This document shows positions 38,579 through 53,238 of a DNA stretch of 64,000 bases, one piece after another. Source of the stretch: Rapana venosa (taxonomy: Eukaryota; Mollusca; Gastropoda; Neogastropoda; Muricidae); assembly GCA_028751875.1 (NCBI GenBank), contig CM054134.1:48676238-48740237 (forward strand), given 5' to 3'. The notes beneath the pieces were generated by a model. It saw only the letters and a list, made by a program, of their open reading frames with translations, ran no database searches and was not told the origin of the DNA. Each line of letters begins with the position of its first letter. Position 1 is the first letter of the stretch. The translations under genes and the position numbers were made by a program.

Positions 38579-38788
38579 TGCAGTGTATTGTTTTATTGGT
38601 GTTTTTCCTACTGGTACATTTTTGGGTTAAGGCTAGTCGTACAATGCTATAATATTTGAATATTACTGGCTAAGTAAATTTTTGTTCCTAAATAGATGGC
38701 TTGATGAAAAACAGCAAATGCCTTGCTTGTTCTAAGCACCATCTGGAAATAAAACATTTGACTTTGAGCTTTGACTCTCTCTCTCTCT

Positions 38789-38857
<69 letters not shown>

Positions 38858-41800
38858 CTTCTCTCTCTCTCTCTCACCCCCCCCCCCCACACACACACAC
38901 GTGCACACAAAGCAGCCCCAGTACCGACCTTGCACAGGCCCTTGACAGCCAGACTGTCTCCCCCCTCTCCAGCATGCACCCTGTCCTGTTCCGCGGCCAC
39001 GTCTTCGTCCTCCTTGGCCGCGTTGTAATGCATGCCGCTGGTCATGCTGCCCAGAACAACACAGCAACACAACAACGTAACAACGTACAGTGCAGCCAAC
39101 ATCGTGCATCACATCCTGACTGTCAGCCAGGACACACGGCTCGCTAGCCTCTGCCTCGAGCCAATAAGAATGCCTACAGGGACCGGATCCAGTTCACGTG
39201 TGGTGGGGTGTGGTGTGGTGTGGTGTGGTGTGGTGGGGTGGGGTGGGGTGGTGTGTGCTGTGGTGGGGTGGGGTGTGGTGTGGTGTGGTGGGGTGGGTGG
39301 TGGTGTGGTGGCTGGTGGGTGGGGTGGTGTGGTGGTGGGTGGTGGTGTGGTGGGGTGGGTGGGTGGGAGGTGGGGTGGTGTGGGATGGGGGTGTGGTGGG
39401 TGTGGTGTTTGGTGGGTGGGGTGTGGTGGGTGGGGGATGGGAAGGGGTGGGGGGTGGTTGTGGTGTGGTGTGGGGTGTGGTGGAGGGTTGGTGGGTGTGG
39501 TGGGATGGGAGGTGGTGGGGTGGGGTGGTGTGGGTGTGGGGTGTGGTGTGGTGGGTGTGTGGTGGGTGTGGTGGTGGGTGGGATGGGGGGGGTGGTGGTG
39601 GGTGGTGTGGTGTGGTGTGGTGAGGTGGGGTGTGGTGGGATGGGTGGGGTGGGTGTGTGGTGTGGTGTGGTGTGTGGTGTGGTGGTTGTGGTGTGGTGTG
39701 GTGTGGTGGGTGTATGGTGGGTGGATGGAGTGGTGGTGTGGTGTGGTGTGGATGGGATTGGGGTTGTGTGATGGGTGGTGTGGTGTCGGTCGATCAATGG
39801 TAGCGAAAGATGTGATCGTGTGGTGTGTTGTGTGGTGTGGTAACTTCACTGCGTATTGTTGCTTGCGTTAGAAAATTCGTTTTACTGTTCTCAAGATCCA
39901 ATTAAAGCCAAAACATTAAACACATGTTCTAAGGAGTGGCTAGAACGTCACCCTTTGCGATATGATATATTGTGCCAACGCACAACACAAACACACACAC
40001 CACCCACACATCACAAACGTAGGCTTCTTTCTCAAAGACCCCACAATGGCACGTTGACTATGATATAGCCTCAGAGTCCCCACGCCACAGATTCAAAGGA
40101 ACACCACTCACCTAGGTCAGTCCCCACTGTAGGTCTCTTGAAGGACAGTGTGACGAACTCGCACATGGCACCAGCCTTCAACGTGCAGGCCACAAAGTTC
40201 ACCCCGACTCTGCGAGGTCGAAGGGGTCCACTACGGTGTCCTGGTCTAGTCGCCTGATCTTTGTACTGACTGGTTAGCTACAGGTCACCATGACGATTTC
40301 CCAGAGCGTACTGGGGGAAGCCAGCAGGCGTTCTGCATCACCGTGTCCTGTTGAAGGTCTGGGACACTAGCAACCGGAAACCTGACTGGTGAATTGGTGG
40401 AGTGTGTTTTCTTTCACTGACTGGTGAATGTGGGTTGACTGTGTTTTCTTTTCACTGACTGGTGAATGTGGGTTGGAGTGTGTTTTCTTTTCACTGACTG
40501 GTGAATGTGGGGTTTGGGGTGTGTTTTCTTTTCCCCTGACTGGTGAATGTGGTTTAGTGGTTTTCTTTCACTGACTGGTGAATGTGGGTTGGAGTGTGTT
40601 TTCTTTTCACTGACTGGTGAATGTGGGTTGGAGTGTGTTTTCTTTTCACTGACTGGTGAATGTGGGTTGGAGTGTGTTTTCTTTTCACTGACTGGTGAAT
40701 TTGGCTGCGTTTTCACTGACTGGTGAATTTGGCTGCGTTTTCACTGACTGGTGAATTGGCTGTGTTTTCTTCACTGACTGGTGAATTAGCTGTGTTTTCT
40801 TTTCACTGACTGGTGAATCGGCTGTGTTTTCACTGACTGGTGAATCGGCTGCGTTTTCACTGATTGGCGGATTAATAATAATAATACATAAAATTTATAT
40901 AGCGCCATATCTTGCAAAAAACAAATCAAAGCGCTTTTGTTCATCGCACTCGTTCACATGCAGCCAGTTACAATTAATAGTTTTTACAAATCCAAATGTA
41001 TACACACACACGCACGCACGCACACACACGCACACACATAGAGGTTATACACTCTGACAGGATGATGGTGTTTTTTGCTGTTGAGGACAGGGACAAAAAT
41101 GAGATGGAACACGAGGGGAGAATCTTAGGTTTGAAATAAATGTGTCTTGAGGCCGGATTTAAAAGCGTCATAAGAAGGCTTTTGGCGAAGTGAGAGAGGG
41201 AGGTCATTCCAGATCGATGGACCAGAAACAGAAAGAGCAACGGCCAACGGTGGACTGGTTGAATCTAGGTATTCTTAAGCACAAGGTATCTGCAGCAGAG
41301 CGGAGGGAACGAGAAGGAGTGTACAGATGAAGACATACACAGAGGTAGGAAGGTGCTGTTTTGTGGAGGCATTTGTAACAAAGGATACTGATCTTATAGT
41401 TTATTCTCTGTGGCACAAGCAACCAATGGAAAGATCGCAAGAGAGAGTAATGTGCTCTGATTTTTTTCTTTCTGAGGTTTAGTCGAGCTGCAGAGTTTTG
41501 TGTACGATGAAGGGAGTGGATAGATGATGCTGGCAGACCAGCCAGAAGAGAATTGCAATTAACTGCGTTTTCTTCACTGACTGGTGAACTGGCTGTGTTT
41601 TCACTGACTGGTGAATTGGCTGTGTTTTCACTGACTGGTGAACTGGCTGTGTTTTCACTGACTGGTGAACTGGCTGTGTTTTCACTGACTGGTGAATGTG
41701 GATGCGTTTTTATCGACGAGTGTGTTTTCGCTTACTGGTGAACAGGCCATACAGGAAAGAAGTACAGAAGCAACGTCAACTTAAGATTATTGCACTGCTG

Positions 41801-44800
41801 CTACTGCCCCACAGCGATCTGCAGTCCAGGGGCATTGACATACACTGGCTGCATCGTCACTGAGCAGACTGAGCACACAGGTACAGAAGCTGATGAGCAA
41901 CAGCGTCAACTCACTCACCTCATTGCTGCTGAGCAGATTGAGCACAAAGATGCAGATGGTGGGAAGCAGACCCATCAGCATGTTGAGGCAGAAGAGGGTC
42001 AGGTAGGCCGCTGACCCCGTGTTGAAGAGACGCAGGGTGCAGTACATCAGAGGTATCACCGCCCACCTGCACAACATGGCCCACACTAGGAGTGATGCAG
42101 ACAATGACAATGGCCCACACTAGGAATGATACAGACAATGACAATGGCCCACACTATGAATGATGCAGACAATGGTCCACACTATGAATGATGCAGACAA
42201 TGACAATGGTCCACACTGTGAATGATGCAGACAATGACAATGGTCCACACTGTGAATGATGCAGACAATGACAATGGTACACACTATGAACGATGCAATG
42301 ACTATGGTCCACTCTATGAATGATTTTTAAAATATGTTATTCTTTTATATTGAGGATAATGGAATAAGCACTTATGTGCTTTTTTACATCCAGTCCCTGT
42401 GTGTATGCGGTTTTGTAAATGTTGCCATCTGTTCATCTGATACAGACAATGACAATGGCCCACACTATCAATGATACAGACAATGATTGACACTAAGAAT
42501 GATGGACTTGTAAAATGGACACACAAATACTGTGTGTTCTGCAAATGTGGATATTTAGAAATAAAACAAACAGATGGTGTGTGTCATTCATGTGAGACTC
42601 TTTTGTGTTTCTGTCTTTCTAAGTAGTTTGACTTATATGCCCTCTAGAGCACTCTTGTCTTTTTACTCACTTTTAAACAAATAACTTTTTGTCCTATTTC
42701 CATGCCGCCCCCCCCCCCCCTCCCTTCCCATCGCTTTACTATCAAAATCAGGCATCATTTCGCTAAAGTTTTTGTTTTTTAATGATACCGGTTTGAATTG
42801 CACTTCCATTCTCAAAATCCGACACGGTGCCAATACTAACAGCATGGTTTTATGGCCCTTGAACTTAAATTTATTTGCATTATGTTTTATGGCTGATTAT
42901 GTTTCAAGTCAAGTCAAATCAAGTCAAAACACTTTAATCATTATGTTATTTGGCTGTGTGGCATTTTTGCAGTATAACTTGGTCTATTCAACATCTCTTT
43001 CTCTCTGTACAGCAAAAACGAAAAACCAGACATGCACATGAATTTAGTTTCACAGATTCAAATAGTCTTATAGACATGAGACAACACTTAGCCACTGAGT
43101 AAGCACAAGAAAAAACAAGAATTGCAGTCATACACTCTATCAACCATCAAGATAAAGAAAAAAAATTCAGGTAAATGTTGTCCATCAGCCTTAAAGCTAT
43201 CACCTATTCCCCACAGGAATAAAAAGAATCTTCAGCTTCATATACTTCAGCTTAAGGTCAACATTTACCCCAGTTTTTCAATTTGAAACAAGAAAGCAAT
43301 CTTGATTATTTTAGGCTCCTGTACTCCATCAGCTTAAAAATGAACACATACCCATACAGGAAGACGAGAAGAGCAAAGGCACCCAGGTTGTTTCTGTCGT
43401 AGAACCCGTCTGTCCTGAAGATGACTACAATGACCACCATGACGGCCAGGACACAAGAGTACACGAACTGGAAAAAAAAGTAATAAACATTATGTTATCA
43501 CACTGGTGTTAATGCTCGATTATCTTAAAAACAAAACTCACAGTCTTTTCTGCATTTGTTCGTTGATAAGCACAAGTCTACAATATACACACATGCGTGG
43601 ACACATATGTATGCACCCACACCCACATACAATAGAGAACGGTATATAGTACAATATTATAATATTATTAAGCACTGACATGTTGTGATAGTTGTCTTAA
43701 TTCCATCAAGGTTTAAAATAAAGTTAAGAAAAATACCACCAACCTACAGGCATGAAAAAGACTTCACTATAGTACTTGATCATTGGTCTTTACTGTTACT
43801 TTTTAATTTGTCCAAAAAATACACATCTAGAATTTTATATTTCATCTTCCATAATCGATTTCTGTATCAGATTCCATTTTGATGAACACTTTCTTGAAAA
43901 AATGTGAGCACATCATCAGAGATTTACTTATCTATCCACTAAATGTTATAGTATACTGCCAGTTAGAAGGTCATGGACATAAAACGTCACCTTTTCACTG
44001 AATGCTCAGACAGCAACTATTACTATCTTTAATTTGAGCTAAAATGTGTTGTGCTGCCATTAAGCGCCTGACCAGTCAGGCCCAGCACATCTGACTTCAG
44101 CGATGGAGAGAATAGTTATGTTTTGAGTCTTTCTGGAAAAACGGCAAAAGAATGGCTCAAGAAGGCAGAAAATGACAAAAAAGGGGGAGACAGGAAGAAA
44201 AGGAACCAGGCAGAAACAAAGAGAGGGATAGAAAAGAGGGAATTCCGAGCCCAAAGTTTCCAGTGGGTGGGGATGCTATTTATACTGAAAGACCGCAGGC
44301 ACGCCATCTGGGGGAAAATGTTCCTGGTTATGTTCTTTCACAAGCAGCAGACTCACCAGGTCCCAGAGAAGGGAGGTAGACCAGTACATGATGGTGCCCA
44401 CACCGCTGATGGACTGCAGGTGCTTTTCCTGAGACACTCTCTCGTTGGTCAGGTACACCATGAAGGCACTGGGGATGAAGCTCAGGGCCAGCAGAATCAC
44501 CATGGCGATACCTATGTCTGTTGCAGAGGCCTCCCTGAACATGGTCATGTCACACTGTAGTACTTCCAGCTCAAAATTACACTTTTCTCCGTGTTGTGAA
44601 GTATATGCTCAATAATGTACTTCTTCTTGGTTTTATTTTTAAAGTATCAAAACAAAAGTAAAAATCTCATTTATTGATTTCAGTTCTTTTTTTGTGGCTT
44701 TTCCATTAAAAAAATATGAGCAATAAACCAAAAAATAAAGGTTTTCCTTTCTCTCTTGATTTTCCTTTCACACCATGAGTTACTAGGGCTGGAAATAATC

Positions 44801-47561
44801 ATAGGCAAACATCTTGACCTCTGCTTGCCCGTTCGTCATATATGTCATTGCACAAGCTCAAAAGTTCTGTGATATACTATTTTTGTCCAAAGTTAAAATC
44901 CTCTAGGTGTACTATACACAGGCAATGAAGGAACCCTTCCCAGTGGGGAATAGTACAGTCTGCATGGACAGCCTCTTATACAACACTTTTTTTCTTGCTT
45001 GCACCAACATTTTCGATGTCTTAAAGCAGTAATACAAACTGAATGTAAACAGAGTCAAAGCAAAGACAGCTCTGGTAATGCACTGACAAGCAAAACGACT
45101 GTTTAAAATTCCATTTTCAGAATATTTAGTTGGGAGTTCACCCTTGCAGCAGTCTCTCATTAAAAGATCTGAATACGTCAGCTAGAGCCAGGGAGTTGAA
45201 CTTACTCAAAACATGACTGAAACACTTGACGCTGTACTTACAGACTTTCCTTGGAGAGCTGTTCGCTGTTGAGCATCAGAGGGTGGTTGTACAGAGTGAT
45301 GCCTGGAACAGACAAGCCATTCGCCGTGCTTGACTCATAAACAGTTCATCACCTTTTGGCACAAGCCAGCTGATTACGTATTACCAATCACATATGTATT
45401 GATGCCATGAGTCAGCTGAGTCACAAACTGGAAATGATATGAGACTACAAAGTCAGCAAGGAATTATGATTAGTCAAAAATACTGCAGTCAATGGATAGC
45501 TAGCTCTATAAATAGGCCAGTAAAATAATGGAATAATCACTGAGTACAATGATAACATGAGTTCTACCTCAGGTGGACACCCCATCCAAAAGAATCCAAT
45601 TACAAGTACTTGGGTGGGTAGGGGGTTGTTTGCTTTGTTTTTTGCATTCCTCGGCTGGGGCTCCAAGGTTCATCAATGGTGAGATTTTGAGTAGATGACC
45701 GATTGCCCACCTTTAAGGTAGCTGCATTCTGACTTCACGGAGGATTTCTAATCACGACACCAGTGTGCATGCATTTCTGACATTTCATCATCTGTTCCGA
45801 CTGACCCACAATAGCCTACACTTCAAAAAGGCCGAACAGGCTTTTAACGTGTGTACAAGATGTTCTTTGCACATTCATACACAGGGCTTTGGTTTATAAT
45901 CTAATCTGAAGGAAGTTCAGGGTGGTGGAGTTAGCAGTAATGTTAACTCCAGGGGTAACATTCCCTGGAACAGGCATCTCTGTGGTGGCTCGAACCCAGA
46001 CTACTAGATCACAAACTCAACGCTCTAACCACTAGGCTATCCCCCCCTTTCCCCTGGGAATATGTGTTTGATAACAGTATTCAAATACTGCTGCATACAC
46101 AAACAATGAATTTACTAGTGTGGAGGCCTAGTTTTGTCCAGATGATTCAGTTTGCTTACAGCATAGATTAATTGATTTATGCCATATTTCTATGAAACTA
46201 CCAGGTTAAAAAGTCATATAAATAGCATAATTCTGAAAAAAGCCAACCTAGACCCCAAAGACATGCACGGCACTTAATACGCATACACACCAACGCTCAA
46301 TCATGCCTACATTCCCAAAGAATCAAAAACAACCACACAGAGAAACACATTATGAATTAGGCAAATAATTTTCTACTCACGCTTACACACTTACCTCCCA
46401 ATCCAAAGACAGCAACCTTAGCCAAGCACTTCATACACCTTAGGTCTCAAGGTTTCAGTTTCAAATGTAACGTTTATATCACCTTTGGCCCATGGAGGCC
46501 AGAAACTATGAATATGACCAAAATTACCACAAAAAACCCAAACGGTTTCACAAAAACAGAACCGTACATGGCATAATGCTCTCTTGCTGAACTGACCATA
46601 TTTATGTGCCTCAGCAGAGCTGACAGAGGAGCGCAGGAGGTTGTTGGAGAAAGCGTTGAAGTAGGAGGCGATGGCGTGGTAGCCCTTGTTGTTGAACCAC
46701 ACTTTGGCCTGGCTGCTGTTGTCCTTGGGGGGCTCCAGACTCCAGCCACCAAACCTGTCACAATGCACAGTTCCTCTGTAACACTCGCTGATTCTTTTTC
46801 TTCTTCTATGTTTGTTCGTCTTCTTAGTCAAACAATCAGACGGCAACTACTGTGGTTTGTCATATGAGCGAAAACACGTTGCCCTGTTGTTAATTAAGCA
46901 CCTGAAAAGTCAGGCCTAGCGCATCCAACTTGGGCATGGGAGAGAATTGTTATCTAGTAAGTCTTTCTGGAATAAAAGCAGGAGAATGGACCATGAAGGC
47001 AGAAAATAGATAAGAAGGAGGAGACAGGCAGAAACAGAACAAAACAAAACAAAGAGAAGAATAGAAAAGACGAAATTCCTAGCACAGCATTACCAGCAGG
47101 TGGTGATGCTATTTATACTGAAAGGACTCCAGCACCTGATCTCCAAAACACTCCTGTTACAGCAGCAGTTAGAGGACTCTTCTAGTTAATGTGTGTAGCA
47201 ACTGTGTCTTTCTTGGGCTTCTCAAAAGCATCAGCAAAATCACACACACAGACACACACACACACACACCTCTCATCGATGTAGCTCAGGTAGCTGTCTG
47301 TGAGGTATTTGTCGAGGTTCTTGTAGGTCAGGTCCTGCAGGGTGATGTCTGGCCGGGTCAACATCTGACGCACACCTTCGCGATGTTGGCCGTCAGAGCA
47401 CAGGTAATCGTAGTCGCTGCACTGACACGCCTGCTGCATCTTCTGGGACTCGTGCATGCTGCCCTCTGCCACACACTTGAAGCCTTTGCTGCAACGACCG
47501 ACAGACACGCCATTCCTGACAACAGCACTTGCCCTCTCGTCTCTGTTAATCTCGTCTGCAA

Positions 47562-47614
<53 letters not shown>

Positions 47615-48532
47615 TTGTCAGGTTGCCTGCTGGCCTCAGCCAACCCATTCCAACTTCAGAGCAGCTCCTTGCATTGCACAGGTTGCATGCTGGGTATGTT
47701 TGTGTTTCCGTAACCCACTGAATGCTGACATGAATGATAGGATCTTGAATATGCGTACTTGATCTTCTGCATGTGTATATATACATGAAGAGAAATAAGG
47801 CACTGGCAGGTTTGCACTTGAAGTTGACCTGAGGGATTTTAAAAAAATCCCCACCATAAATTCAGCAGACTCCTTTGTCAAGACTCAACCCCAGGAATTC
47901 ATGGACGTTGAAGGTGAATGGCCCTAACCACTCAGCCATAACGTCTGTCTTCTCATCAGCTAAACAGACGAATAACAGTAACTTGTGACAACTTATTGTG
48001 ACGGACCCTATATGTTACTAATGAAAGACGGACCCTAAATGTTACTAATGAAGATATTAATATTATCATCATCACCATCATCATCACTACTATTATTAAC
48101 CAAAACAGCAAAAACAGCAGACAAATTTGACAAGAAAAAAATAAAAATTTGTACTCCACAAAACTGAAACATCACGAAAACTGCAACAGAACAAAAAAAA
48201 ATAAAACAACCACGAAACAGGTAACAAACTTGGTAAGAAAAAAAAGCTTAGCCCCATCAGAACAAAAAATGTGAACCGCATAAACAGCGCACAGCGTGTG
48301 TGGAAGGACAGCCAAGAATAAGAGAGCACTCTTACCCAGCATCGAAGCCTTGCATGCAGGTGGTGCCTATGCCAGGGGCAGCAGCTTTCAGTGTGTCCAT
48401 GAAGTGGCCGGACACTGGGCTTTTGGCATTGTCTCTGCAATTTGTTATATCCCCACATTCAGCATCTTTGACACAGGGACAGACTCAGACACACAGAGAC
48501 AGACACAGACAGACAGCCAGCCAGACACACAC

Positions 48533-48589
<57 letters not shown>

Positions 48590-48626
48590 GCAACACATTA
48601 CACATGCATGTGCACATGCGTATAAC

Positions 48627-48659
<33 letters not shown>

Positions 48660-48812
48660 CTGGAAATAAAAATTTGACTTGACACACACACACGAGTGCT
48701 TATTCAATTTTCCTCAAAATAAAAGAAAAAATTTGGGAAAAAGTATTAAAAAAAATGAACACACACCACATATACATGCAACACATTACGCATGCGTCTG
48801 TACATGTGCATG

Positions 48813-48849
<37 letters not shown>

Positions 48850-49801
48850 CACACACACACACATATATATATATACACATACACACACACACATCACTGA
48901 ATAAAAGCATAGGACGCAGGCATGTTCTGAGCATACAGAGCGGGAGTCATGATGAGGTCACGCATGTCAGCCTGTGTGGGTCTCAGCACAGAGAAGCCCA
49001 TGGCGCACAGGAAGGCCAGCAGTGGCAGGAGCAGAGTGGAAATCAGCATGCGCCAGTTTCTGCGGTAGTGGTGCACGCGCTTCACGAGGAGAGCTCCCAG
49101 CTGCTGGAACTTGAGTGATGCCCCTTTGACAGAGCGTGGTGGTCGGCCTTCGGAGGGTTTCAAGATGGTGTTGTCACTGGCCATAGAGGCCGCTTCAGAG
49201 TCTGTGGTGGAGTGCTCCAAACTGTCGTTGGAGTGTGCGCCGTTTGCTTCCGCTGTCAACTGCAGTCAGACACAATCAACATCGCCTTTGACAATCCATA
49301 AGGAAAGAACAGAATACACTCTCTGGTTTGATCATCTCTCAAGCCCACATAATCATCCCATCATTTGTATACTTATGTGTTCTTTTTCTCCCTGCGTTTC
49401 TTTCAGAGAAACGATTGTTTTATGCATTAGGCTGTGTTAATTATTTGATGTCTGTTGAATGAGCGTTTCACCAAACTGTCACACCTACTTTGATGTGCCT
49501 GTTTCTTTTCATTTCAAAGCTTTTTACTTTTCTTCTTTGATTCCTCAGATGCCTGGTTATTTGTTCTCTTTGAATGTTATCAGCATTATGATTTAATATC
49601 TAAAATATATTTCCGCAAAGTTACATAGAAATTTCAAACACTTAGATAGAGTTGAAGCACAAAAGTCAAAATTGCAGTACCATGTTTGTAATATCTGTTT
49701 GAACTATTGATTATTTGTCATTGGTTGTATGACTGTGTAAGATTAGGTCAAATGCATGCGCTTTGATTTGTCTTTGCAAGATATAGCGCTATATAAGTTC
49801 C

Positions 49802-49840
<39 letters not shown>

Positions 49841-49968
49841 AATGGAAATGTCAATCACACAGTACGTTACATGTATAAGATTTGAAATGGTGATTTCTTT
49901 CTATTTTTTTTCCAAATTCATACCACAACACAGTCAAAATTTGATCTAATTTTGTAATAATATGTTCG

Positions 49969-50028
<60 letters not shown>

Positions 50029-52773
50029 AACCAACCAACCAACCAACCACACAACCCTTACTCTTGTCAAATACATTGCAGCAAATGTACCCAGCACATA
50101 AAACGAGCACAGAAAATCACTCCCAATGTAGTCACCTTTAGGAAGACCTCCTCCAGTGTGGTGTTGGAGACGCCGTAACTGAGCACGCCAAGCTGTTCCT
50201 TCTGAGTGTCCAGGTGGCGGAAGAACTGGGAGAGGACATAGCTGCTGTCTCTGTGTGAGGGCACACTGACCGTCAGGTCGGAACCCACCGATTCCAGAAA
50301 CTTGGCCGAGGGCAGAGTCGACTGGATGAAGGCCAGGATCTTGCCGTGCTGGCTGCTCACTGGAGGAGAGAAGAAGACGGCGATATTGAGAGTGTAAAAT
50401 GCAAGTGAAAACTAATATGTAGGTCTGTCAAAAATATCAGACCGATAATCTGAGTACAAGGTTTTGTTGAAAGTGGGGTTTTTTGTTGTTGTTATATACA
50501 AGCAATGGTCTGGTTTATGCTGCCTTAACTTTTTGGGGGGGTCTCATTATTTATCCAGCTAAGTAATTAATTGATGCAAATGTTACCACACATATGCTAA
50601 ATCACTGGAGTGACATACACTTTTGTACAGTCATACTAAATCACTGGAGTGACATACACTTTAAGTACAATCATACTAAATCACTGGAGTAACATACACT
50701 TTTGTGCAGGCATACTAAATCACTGGAGTGACATACACTTGTGTACAGTCATACTAAATCACTGGAGTGGCAAACACTTGTGTACAGTCATACTAAATCA
50801 CTGGAGTGACATGCACTTTGTGTACAGTCATACTATATCACTGGAGTAACATACACTTTAAGTACAGTCATACTAAATCACGGGAGTAACATACACTTTA
50901 AGTACAGTCATACTAAATCACGGGAGTAACATACACTTTAAGTACAGTCATACTAAATCACTGGAGTGACATACACTTTAAGTACAGTCATACTAAATCA
51001 CGGGAGTAACATACACTTTAAGTACAGTCATACTAAATCACTAAAGTAACATACACTTAAAGTACAGTCATACTAAATCACTGGAGTAACATACACTTTA
51101 AGTACAGTCATACTAAATCACTGCAGTAACATACACTTTTGTACAGTCATACTAAATCACTGGAGTGACATGCACGTTAGGTACAGTCATACTAAATCAC
51201 TGGAGTGACATACACGTTAGGTACAGTCATACTAAATCACTGGAGTGACATGCACGTTAGGTACAGTCATACTATATCACTGGAGTAACATACACTTTAA
51301 GTACAGTCATACTAAATCACTGGAGTAACATACACTTGTGTACAGTCATACTAAATCACTGGAGTGACATACACTTTAAGTACAGTGTGCCCCCAACCAT
51401 GAGTGTGAGGTTGACAATAACGATGCTACGGAGATCCCATAAGCTTTAAGACTGTAACACAGCTGTACTCTTTGCTTCTCTTCATGTTAAATCTGGTATC
51501 AACCAGGTCAAAAAAAGTACACATGCATACAGTGATGTTCATGTCATTTTTTAAACAACATTCCTCAAGTTTTCATCCATGAAGCGCAGGACGCTTGACT
51601 GTGGAACTCCAAGTCTTCCCAGTCAATACATGAATAAAATACACACAACTCTGGGCAGGAGACAGAAACCCAAGTGACGCTGAACAAGAAAACAACAGAG
51701 GATTGGACCGGCTCTTTGGGTCTTCCTATTTTCTGTTGGTTGTGATTTGCAACCCAGGGCGCTGCAGGTGTGTGGGTTTGTCATGCTTCGTTTCTAGCCC
51801 TCAAACCTGTCCGTTCTCATGTCAGACTACACAATCAGATGTGAAGACAATGGTACGCTAAGTGTCTTCAACACACAATAAGATGTGAAGACAATGGCAC
51901 ACTGTCTTAAACACACAATCATATGTAAAGACAATGGCACACTAAGCGTCTTAAACACACAATCAGATGTGAAGACAATGGCACACTAAGCGTCTTAAAC
52001 ACACAATCATATGTGAAGAAAATGGCACACTAAGCGTCTTAAACACACAATCATATCTGAAGAAAATGGCACACTAAGCGTCTTAAACACACAATCATAT
52101 GTGAAGAAAATGGCACACTAAGTGTCTTAAACACACAATCAGATGTGAAGAAAATGGCACACTAAGTGTCTTAAACACACAATCATATATGAAGACAATG
52201 GCACACTAAGTGTCTTAAACACACAGCCATATGTGAAGACAATGGCACACTAAGTGTCTTAAACACACAGCCATATGTGAAGACAATGGCACACTAAGCG
52301 TCTTAAACACACAATCATATATGAAGACAATGGCACACTAAGCGTCTTAAACACACAATCATATGTGAAGACAATGGCATACTAAGCGTCTTAAACACAC
52401 AATCATATGTTCCCTGCACACTGAAGGTAAGGCCCACTGTCTGAACAGCATAATTATGTAACACAACAAACTTATTTCCGTACATAAGAAATTACGTACC
52501 AAGCAGAGAAAAGGAATAAGGGAAAAAGTTGGAAGCAAACCCACAACAAAACCAAAAAGACAGGGAACAAAAATGCAAACAAACAAATATGAAACAAACA
52601 AGCAAACAGACAATCAAACAAACTTACTTTCTCCGACTGCATCTTGGCCATTTGGGGATGCGACCTGAAAAAGAGAACAAAGAGATGGGCTCCGTTTTTA
52701 TTGACATGAGTACATGTGCCTCTGTGTGTGAGTGAGTGAGTGAGTGAGTGAGTGAGAGAGAGAGCGAGTGTGT

Positions 52774-52848
<75 letters not shown>

Positions 52849-53197
52849 CGTGTGTGTGTGTGTGTGTGTGCGTGTGTGTGTGTGTGCGTGTGTGTGTGTA
52901 TGTGTGTGCGTGTGTGTCTTTATTTATCAATTTATAATTTTATCTCGAGGATAATGAAATAAGACCTAAAACATCTTTTAAAAAATGACATCCAGTCCAT
53001 GTGGACGTGCTGTTTTGTCAATGTTGTCAGCCATTCCCACTGACACAAATGGCCTACTCTTCAGAAAGGTGAAACAGGTTTCAACATGTGTGCAAGATGT
53101 TCAGTGTGTGTTTGCACACAGAGCCTCGGTTTATAGTCTCACCCAAAGGATGTGAGCCTCTGTGTGTGTATGTGTGTGTGTACTTGTGTGTGTGTAC

Positions 53198-53238
<41 letters not shown>

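Noticed and set aside
39109..39849. Long open frames on both strands (up to 279 codons)
   Set aside because: They arise from the G/T-rich simple-sequence block; composition is almost only W, G, V, C on one strand and H, P, T on the other.
50590..52425. Possible CRISPR-like arrays
   Set aside because: Tandem units without unique spacers inside an intron.
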